Assembly (NCBI GenBank): GCA_000818945.1
Contig: KN805407.1
Location: forward strand, 203,582 to 267,581
DNA: 64,000 nucleotides
Source: Schizochytrium sp. CCTCC M209059
Taxonomy: Eukaryota > Sar > Bigyra > Thraustochytrida > Thraustochytriidae
Direction: 5' to 3'
A model generated the notes under the pieces. The model saw nothing but the letters and a program-made list of their open reading frames with translations. It ran no database searches and had not been told where the DNA came from. Position numbers and translations under genes: made by a program. Shown in pieces: positions 1 through 6,500 of the stretch; positions within the stretch are counted from its first letter, which is position 1, and every line of letters starts with the position of its first letter.

Positions 1-2
1 TT

Positions 3-314
3 CGGCGGCGTCAGCGCGGCTCGGCGGCACGCCTGCAGCCGACAGAGGCTAATTTCCGTTTAGCGCCCATTTACTCTTTTGACTACCGCATGGCGTTCCA
101 GCTTGCCTGGGCTATTGCTCCCGTGGAAAAGGGATCAGTTCTTGTCGCTGACCATGAGCAGGGTTGGGATGTTCACCATGAGATCGACATTGCTGCGGCC
201 AGCGAGCAGTCTGCAGAGGCCCTCCCAGAGATGAAGGAGTTTGCCGCCCAGGCTTCACTTCGGCAAATGATGGACGCTTCAAGAGCCTCCGGGACGAGCG
301 AGTCGGCCGAATAA
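3..314 (+). CDS. 3' end of an unidentified protein gene (partial, runs off left edge)
   Basis: An open frame runs from the window edge to a TAA at 312-314. The last ~70 residues are hydrophilic and Glu/Ser/Ala-rich (ending in SGTSESAE) with codon-like composition. They are preceded by a stretch containing YSFDYRMAFQLAWAI that does not look like UTR. An internal ATG at 90 exists, but the frame is open upstream of it, so this is more likely the tail of a larger gene than a 74-aa protein. I recognise no domain. It is convergent with the thioesterase on the minus strand. An antisense open frame covers part of the same stretch, so coding status is not certain. Confidence 0.4.
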   Translation, partial: RRRQRGSAARLQPTEANFRLAPIYSFDYRMAFQLAWAIAPVEKGSVLVADHEQGWDVHHEIDIAAASEQSAEALPEMKEFAAQASLRQMMDASRASGTSESAE

Positions 315-701
315 ATCACAAGCTTGAGAGAGTAGAAAAAAAGGAATTCCATTTTAGACGCAAACGCCCACGTAGAAACGGCGGTATGTCTCTTTTCCCT
401 TTTCATGTCACACTTAAATGATTGACAAGCAAAAGCACCGTAACTATTTGTGTGCGATGAGCTATTGATGCAATGCGGCTGCAATCAGCCTCCGTGCCGC
501 AGACAGGATCGAACGATCTGGACGCTTACGCTTGCAGATTCCAAGACGCCAATAAGCGTTTGGCAGAAGCTTGAGGGCCTCGCCTCTCCTAAGCTGAGAA
601 TGTGACGCTCGTGATGGTGAATTTTCCAAAAGATTTTTGACTGTTCTACTTACTACGTTTCCTGCAACAGGACTACAACGCAAAGATCTTCCTTACTATC
701 A
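315..701. other. Intergenic, between convergent genes
   Basis: Nothing recognisable apart from a short A-run near 339-347. It presumably holds the 3' UTRs of the two converging genes. A GATCGTTCGATC palindrome near 510 is not part of a foldable tRNA. Confidence 0.5.
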
Positions 702-1667
702 TCACGCAATAGCATCGCGAACGATCGACGGGACCTTGACGAGGTGGCGCTCCTTGTCATGAACAAAGCACATCTCAAAGACGGCTTCGACGAGCGTCTG
801 GTCGTTCGAGACACGCGTAAGCTTTTGAAGAATCGGTACGACAAAGTCCGAGTGCTCGCCCTTCGGATCTTGCGTCGTTGTAATGCGGAGCGGCTCAACA
901 GGCCTCGCGCCGTTTTTGTACGCGAGTTTTGCACTGCGCACAACGGGAACAGCATGAAACTCGGTCTTGGCGCGTGCAAGAATCTCATTGCTGAGAAAAT
1001 CCGAGCGCGCACGCTCGAACCAACAGTAGTAGTTGGGGTGGAATGCGATTCCAGTAAAGTCAGTGTCGGCCAAGTGAATGACCAGGTCAAGCTCTGTGGT
1101 TTTGCCAAGTGAAGAGGGCGCCCCGGGCTTACGCCGAAGCGGCCTTTTCTTGGCGCCGGGCTTTTCGCAGTAGGTGAAGTTCGACTTGCAATCGTCAAAG
1201 TAATAAATGAGGTCGTGCACCGGCTGAGGTACCTTGGTGAGCTGAAAAGTTCTGCTCACCGTGACCATCTCTACAAAGCCAGCGACTAGCAATGTGTTGT
1301 CGCTCTTTCGCCAGATGCTCTGGTCAAAGTGCAGGCGAAAGGGCCCATCTGCAAAAGGAATGGTTCGGACTTCGAGTTCATCGCCGTAAAATGCAGGCTT
1401 GCGAAACGACTGCTCGGACCGCGTGACCACGAAGGAGTCACCACTGTACTCGAACAGTCCTGCGAGAAAGTCTGTGGAGATCGCGTTTTCCCGGCCACGC
1501 TCAAACCAGGTCAAAAAGTTACGATAGAACACGATCCCTACTGTGTCTGTGTCCTCTCTGTACACCTTGACGTCGAGCGCGTCGTAGCCACGTGCACGAG
1601 ACACCTTGAGAGGCGCCTCGTCGAGCTTTGGCAGCTCGCCGCAGACTGCAGTCGATGGCGCAGCCAT
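702..1667 (-). CDS. Double-hotdog acyl-CoA thioesterase (4HBT/YbgC-like), 321 aa
   Basis: Likely hydrolyses acyl-CoA thioesters. Two hotdog-fold thioesterase units of the 4-hydroxybenzoyl-CoA thioesterase type lie in tandem. The N-terminal unit (about residues 25-165) has REDTDTVGIVFYRNFLTWFE and the C-terminal unit (about 195-321) has DTDFTGIAFHPNYYCWFERA. Both keep the family signature Asp-x-x-Gly-x-x-[FY]-[YH] followed by a Tyr/Trp-Phe-Glu helix, so both sites look intact. A single chain therefore supplies what bacterial homologues form as a dimer of separate chains. The start was set at ATG 1667; the open frame extends only five codons further to a TTG. The stop is TGA at 702-704. No signal peptide is evident. 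Substrate is unknown; a role in fatty acid or polyketide release is only a family-based guess. Confidence 0.85.
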   Translation of the reverse strand: MAAPSTAVCGELPKLDEAPLKVSRARGYDALDVKVYREDTDTVGIVFYRNFLTWFERGRENAISTDFLAGLFEYSGDSFVVTRSEQSFRKPAFYGDELEVRTIPFADGPFRLHFDQSIWRKSDNTLLVAGFVEMVTVSRTFQLTKVPQPVHDLIYYFDDCKSNFTYCEKPGAKKRPLRRKPGAPSSLGKTTELDLVIHLADTDFTGIAFHPNYYCWFERARSDFLSNEILARAKTEFHAVPVVRSAKLAYKNGARPVEPLRITTTQDPKGEHSDFVVPILQKLTRVSNDQTLVEAVFEMCFVHDKERHLVKVPSIVRDAIA

Positions 1668-1950
1668 CTCGCCACAGACCAAAGCGCTTACTCGCTCTGT
1701 TTCGTTCGATTGGCGCGCTTCTTCAAAGGACAGCGAGAAGGTATCGACTGCCTCGTTGCCGCAGCCGGGTCCGTACCGAGTTCGCTTTGCGTACGGGGCT
1801 CCCGGTGTTGCTTCAAGGTTTAAAAATTGGTTGCTGCCAATGCCGTCTCCTCTCGCAGGTTCACGACGTCATCGAGGCCCGTCTTTGATCATCACAGAGC
1901 TAGCGATAGGTTTTTATCGCCCCTAAAAAAAAAAAAAAAAAAAAGCCAAG
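1668..1950. other. Intergenic between thioesterase start and tRNA cluster
   Basis: Upstream region of the thioesterase (minus strand). It ends in a 20-base A-run that on the minus strand terminates the first tRNA. No other signal seen. Confidence 0.5.
1925..1944 (-). terminator. Pol III T-run terminator of tRNA-Lys copy 1
   Basis: On the minus strand a run of 20 T begins six bases after the tRNA 3' end, the expected RNA polymerase III stop signal. Confidence 0.8.
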
Positions 1951-2022
1951 TTCCCAATGAGGGGATCGAACCCTCGACCATTTGATTAAGAGTCAAACGC
2001 TCTGCCGCTGAGCTAACCGGGA
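1951..2022 (-). tRNA. tRNA-Lys(CUU), copy 1
   Basis: 72 nt, read on the minus strand. It folds as a full cloverleaf: acceptor TCCCGGT pairs with ATTGGGA, D stem GCTC/GAGC, anticodon arm TTTGA-CTCTTAA-TCAAA with anticodon CTT (decodes AAG, Lys), T arm GAGGG-TTCGATC-CCCTC, discriminator A. No encoded CCA and no intron. It is the 3'-most of four tandem copies on this strand and has the same sequence as copies 2 and 3. Confidence 0.97.
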
Positions 2023-2073
2023 TACCTAGGAAGGCAAGATGGTGAATCGAATCACCTCTTTCCCATCGGTTGA
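2023..2073 (-). promoter_or_regulatory. Conserved 51-bp 5' flank of the tRNA-Lys genes
   Basis: The 51 bp directly upstream of the tRNA are identical before copies 1, 2 and 3 (2023-2073, 2525-2575, 2904-2954). Before copy 4 (3283-3333) they differ at six positions. The similarity stops abruptly just beyond this block in copy 1. Within copies 2 and 3 identity could simply reflect recent duplication, but copies 1 and 4 lie outside the 379-bp units and keep the block. It may be an upstream expression element; this role is inferred. Confidence 0.35.
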
Positions 2074-2150
2074 GGCGCAGGTCCGCGCTGCCATACTCAA
2101 GCTCGAGCTACACGAGTGAGACGGGGAGCTGGGGCAGGGAGAGAGCCTAG

Positions 2151-2270
2151 ACAACGCCACAAAATGAAACAATGGCCAAGACAACGCCACAAAATGAAAC
2201 AATGGCCAAGACAATGCCACAAAATGAAACAATGGCCAAGACAACGCCACAAAATGAAACAATGGCCAAG
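2151..2270. repeat. Four direct 30-bp repeats between tRNA copies 1 and 2
   Basis: Units at 2151, 2181, 2211 and 2241, each beginning acaacgccacaaaatgaaac and ending ggccaag. One unit has a c-to-t change (acaatgcc). The units abut without spacers, so this is a minisatellite. It explains why the spacing between copies 1 and 2 is 502 bp rather than 379. Confidence 0.95.
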
Positions 2271-2431
2271 ACAACTAAAAAGGAAGCAGGAAAAAAAAGG
2301 CGTCAAAAAAAGGGAAAGGAAAGCCAAGGTTGACGACAGCGATATATGGCACCTTTCTTTCAAGATTTCGTCTCGTTTTCTTACAGCAATGTATAAACCC
2401 CCTAAAAAAATCACCCAACAGCCAAGAAAGC

Positions 2432-2442
2432 AAAAAAAAAAA
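2432..2442 (-). terminator. Pol III T-run terminator of tRNA-Lys copy 2
   Basis: Eleven T on the minus strand, ten bases past the tRNA 3' end. Confidence 0.8.
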
Positions 2443-2452
2443 GATTGTCAAG

Positions 2453-2524
2453 TTCCCAATGAGGGGATCGAACCCTCGACCATTTGATTAAGAGTCAAAC
2501 GCTCTGCCGCTGAGCTAACCGGGA
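2453..2524 (-). tRNA. tRNA-Lys(CUU), copy 2
   Basis: Identical in sequence and fold to copy 1: anticodon CTT, 72 nt, no intron, no encoded CCA. It forms the first part of a 379-bp unit that is repeated exactly once. Confidence 0.97.
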
Positions 2525-2818
2525 TACCTAGGAAGGCAAGATGGTGAATCGAATCACCTCTTTCCCATCGGTTGATGCCGAGAGCATCGTTGGCATTCAC
2601 AGAGCTCGTTCACCCCGCGCGAGACGGCAGGGGACGTTCGTGACGCCACCCATTACGATGTCTTTGGCGCAATCACGTAGAGATTTGGGGGTTGACCGCG
2701 AAAAATCCAAAAAAAAAAAGGTTTAGGAGTCGCTCGATCAAGATTAGGCGGCGAGCGCCATTCATTTTCACAGGCCCAAACCAAAACACAGAAATTTGCA
2801 AGAAACGAAATGAGGTCC

Positions 2819-2826
2819 AAAAAAAA
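2819..2826 (-). terminator. Pol III T-run terminator of tRNA-Lys copy 3
   Basis: Eight T on the minus strand, five bases after the tRNA 3' end. Confidence 0.8.
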
Positions 2827-2831
2827 TTGAG

Positions 2832-2903
2832 TTCCCAATGAGGGGATCGAACCCTCGACCATTTGATTAAGAGTCAAACGCTCTGCCGCTGAGCTAACCG
2901 GGA
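2832..2903 (-). tRNA. tRNA-Lys(CUU), copy 3
   Basis: Same 72-nt sequence as copies 1 and 2, anticodon CTT. It lies in the second 379-bp duplicated unit. Confidence 0.97.
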
Positions 2904-3197
2904 TACCTAGGAAGGCAAGATGGTGAATCGAATCACCTCTTTCCCATCGGTTGATGCCGAGAGCATCGTTGGCATTCACAGAGCTCGTTCACCCCGCGCG
3001 AGACGGCAGGGGACGTTCGTGACGCCACCCATTACGATGTCTTTGGCGCAATCACGTAGAGATTTGGGGGTTGACCGCGAAAAATCCAAAAAAAAAAAGG
3101 TTTAGGAGTCGCTCGATCAAGATTAGGCGGCGAGCGCCATTCATTTTCACAGGCCCAAACCAAAACACAGAAATTTGCAAGAAACGAAATGAGGTCC

Positions 3198-3205
3198 AAA
3201 AAAAA
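3198..3205 (-). terminator. Pol III T-run terminator of tRNA-Lys copy 4
   Basis: Eight T on the minus strand, five bases after the tRNA 3' end; same context as copy 3. Confidence 0.8.
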
Positions 3206-3210
3206 TTGAG

Positions 3211-3282
3211 TTCCCAATGAGGGGATCGAACCCTCGACCATTTGATTAAGAGTCAAACGCTCTACCGCTGAGCTAACCGGGA
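3211..3282 (-). tRNA. tRNA-Lys(CUU), copy 4 (one base different)
   Basis: As the other copies but with one substitution: plus-strand tctaccgctg instead of tctgccgctg. This changes one base in the D loop (GCGGCAGA to GCGGTAGA) and leaves the stems intact. Its 5' flank is also diverged, so this is probably the founding or oldest copy of the cluster. Confidence 0.96.
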
Positions 3283-3503
3283 TACCCAGAAAGGCAGGAT
3301 GGTGAATTGAATCACCTCTTTCCCATCAGTTGACGCTTGATTGTGGGCTGACACTTGTAAAGGTCTAGCAGAGCTATCTTCTTCTCAAAACAAAGCACTT
3401 TCTCTCACTGTAGACAAGAATCTGATCGCCAGAGAAAAAGGTTCAGCATTTCAAGGCCTACGTCACAATATCACCAAAGAAGGTGTGGTCGCGCAGATCT
3501 CGC

Positions 3504-6500
3504 TCACGCGTCGTCGTACGCGTCGTCGTACACATCGTCGCGATCATTAACGTGATGCGCATGATGTTGCTGCGTCGAAAGCTGCTTCTGGGCCAACTCA
3601 GCCTGACGAGCCTTGAGAATTCGCCGGCGATAGATCACGAGGCCGGCCGCAACTGCCGCTCCAATGAGAGCGACGCAAAGTAAGGCAATACCTGCGGAGC
3701 TAAGACTGCCAGAAGAAGACGCGTCGTCGAGCGAGTTAGAAGACGCCTTTAATGTTGAAACCAGGTCTGTAATTGCGGAAACGTCGCATTGACTGCTGCG
3801 AGAGCAAGAGTCCAGAACCGAATTAAAGGTCGTTATTGTCGCAGACTTGGCAAAGAACTCTTGGAAGTCACCTAGGGCCAAAGTATCCTTCTCAATCCGA
3901 AAATACACGGCCAAGTCACCGTCGTCTTCCGCATAAGAGGTAAAGTTAAAAAGAGATTCTTCGCATCTGAGCTGGCCCATGCTATGCGAAGAGCGTCTCT
4001 TGTGCACCGTGCGATGCACCACATAACAGAGCCCATCCAGAAAAGGCGCCGGCGTGTGCTCTGATGCCACGTATGGGACCTTAAAGCGAAGAATGTAGTA
4101 CTCGTACGAGGACGTGGCGGTCACTCCCGTGACTGTGATTGTGACGTCGCCCAAGGCATCGCTATTGTCAAAGGCGATCTGAATGGCATCCACAACACCG
4201 TCTGGGTTGTTTGTCACCGTTGCAAGTGATGCCGTAGCGCTATCGCTATCAGTGAACAGAACACGAGATGTAAAGTAGATCTCCACCGTGCCTGGCGTTC
4301 GGAGATCACGTCGGACGTGGTGCGCGGTTTGACGCGGGCTCTTTTGAATGGCGGCTGCCTTGGTAACATTTTGGCCGGCACGGACCTTGGCTGGACCGAG
4401 ACGTTCAGGAAGGTTTGCCAACGTGCGTGAAACACGCTTGGGCGCAGTCCTAGTGCCAGCACCACCATCACCAGTAGCAGCTGGCATGCCGGCGAGAGCG
4501 CGGCGTCCAAACCAGCTGAAAGGCACTGGTGTGGGGTTGCCCGTTGGCGACTGCGTTGGACTTTGCGATGGAAGTGGTGTCGGCATTCTTGTTGGCCTTG
4601 GTGTGGGCTCTGGCGTAAAACTCGGTGTTGTTCCCCAGCCAAATGGTTCTGGTGTGGGCCTTGGCGTGGGGCTCGACGTGGGGCTCGACGTGGGGCTCGA
4701 CGTGGGGCTCGACGTGGGGCTCGACGTGGGTCTCGACGTGGGGCTCGACGTGGGGCTCGACGTGGGGCTCGACGTGGGGCTCGACGTGGGGCTCGACGTG
4801 GGGCTCGACGTGGGGCTCGACGTGGGGCTCGACGTGGGGCTCGACGTGGGGCTCGACGTGGGGCTCGACGTGGGGCTCGACGTGGGGCTCGACGTGGGGC
4901 TCGACGTGGGGCTCGACGTGGGGCTCGACGTGGGGCTCGACGTGGGGCTCGACGTGGGGCTCGACGTGGGGCTCGACGTGGGGCTCGACGTGGGGCTCGA
5001 CGTGGGGCTCGACGTGGGGCTCGACGTGGGGCTCGACGTGGGGCTCGACGTGGGGCTCGACGTGGGGCTCGACGTGGGGCTCGACGTGGGGCTCGACGTG
5101 GGGCTCGACGTGGGGCTCGACGTGGGGCTCGACGTGGGGCTCGACGTGGGGCTCGACGTGGGGCTCGACGTGGGGCTCGACGTGGGGCTCGACGTGGGCG
5201 CCATGGTACACCGCGTGCAGGAAGGAGCGCCGTATGATGTGTACGAGTCGCTCACGGAATAAAAATAGTCCCCGATGTCAACATCGCAGTCGCATGAAAA
5301 TACATAGCATATACCGCCCGTTTGCACCCATGCACGACAATCCTCGAGCAGCTCGCAAACTCGAGCGCATGCAGAGTTGAGGGCCTGCGAGTCACTGGGG
5401 GCTATATTGCAGGCATCCGCCAGCAAAACGTAATCACCCGAGCCATCACTTGTGCGGCGAATGTTGGCCGAGGAGAACTCGCACATGGCGCAAAACTCGT
5501 CGACATACAGATCGTATTCGTCAAAAACAATGTCGTGTGAGCAGACATCACTGTGGATTAAAACATTGGTTCGCACCGTGGGCGTGTCTAAACCATCCAA
5601 GCACACCTCTTGAATGCACGAAGGGCAAGCCTCAGCGCCGCGATAGTCTCCAGAAACAAAGTATTCGTCCGCAGTGCTTTCATTGTCACACGCAAAGACG
5701 TAGCATGCGTCTTCGGCAACAATCCAGGCGTCACAACCGTCAATGAGCTCGCAAATGTGCGCACACACCTCGTCAAGGTCGCCTTCGTCATTGACGTCGA
5801 GCTCGCAGGACGAAAGAAGATTCACGAAATTTCCAGCAACATCACTTCCCTTGTCAAAGGTGGTGAGAATGTCTTCGTCCGTGAATGTGCAAAAGCAAAA
5901 CTCATTGTTAGGAAGGTCGGCAGCGGAGAACACCAGCCTGTGGGAGCAGACATCACTCGCGCGGATATTTTCGCGAACAGAGGGAGGATCCTGGTCATCC
6001 AAACAGACACGTTGTCCGCACTCAGTGGTGGGAAAGGAAGTCGGAAAGGAAGTCGGAAATGCTGTAGGAAAAGATGTTGGGAATGCTGTTGGAAATGCTG
6101 TAGGAGAGGAAGTTGGAAAGGACGTTGGGAACGAGGTTGGGAATGAAGTAGGTTGAGGCGTGGGCGTAATAACAGGCGCGGCCGTTGGTTCCAGAGTGGG
6201 CACTTTGCAGGCTCGACTTCCTCGGCCCGAGCTATCATCATCGGTGAACTCGATTTCTTCATTTCCACAGGTCCACAGAAAGCAATCGCCTCCACGAAGA
6301 AGCCAGCCATCACAGCCCCGGTCTATGAACTGGTCGCACAACTGCGAGCATGTTGCCTCGAGCCCGTCCAAATCATCGTCCGCGATCGCGCAAGCGTCAC
6401 CGAGGGAAAAATAGTTTCCGGAGCCGACACGAGCTTCGCCAATGGCCTCATCAATGGTAAAGTCACAAGAGTAGCAGAGATCTTCCGTTTCGACGTCAGA

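Larger units (their letters stand above)
2453..3210. repeat. Exact tandem duplication of a 379-bp tRNA-Lys unit
   Basis: 2453-2831 and 2832-3210 appear identical by eye along their whole length, including an 11-A run and all non-genic spacer. Each unit holds one tRNA-Lys(CUU), its 5' flank and its terminator. Identity of non-coding spacer implies a very recent unequal crossover or ongoing gene conversion. It could also be an assembly artefact. Confidence 0.95.

Noticed and set aside
480..560. Sequence with a GATCGTTCGATC palindrome resembling a tRNA T-arm
   Set aside because: No matching acceptor, D or anticodon stems.
2151..2270. 30-bp direct repeats considered as a CRISPR array
   Set aside because: Units abut without spacers, and the window is eukaryotic.
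4348..5262. Long plus- and minus-strand open frames inside the 12-bp array (Gly-Leu-Asp-Val, Arg-Gly-Ala, Gly-Ser-Thr-Trp and His-Val-Glu-Pro repeats)
   Set aside because: A 12-bp repeat without stops is open in every frame; only the frame that continues into the Cys-rich and TM parts is supported.
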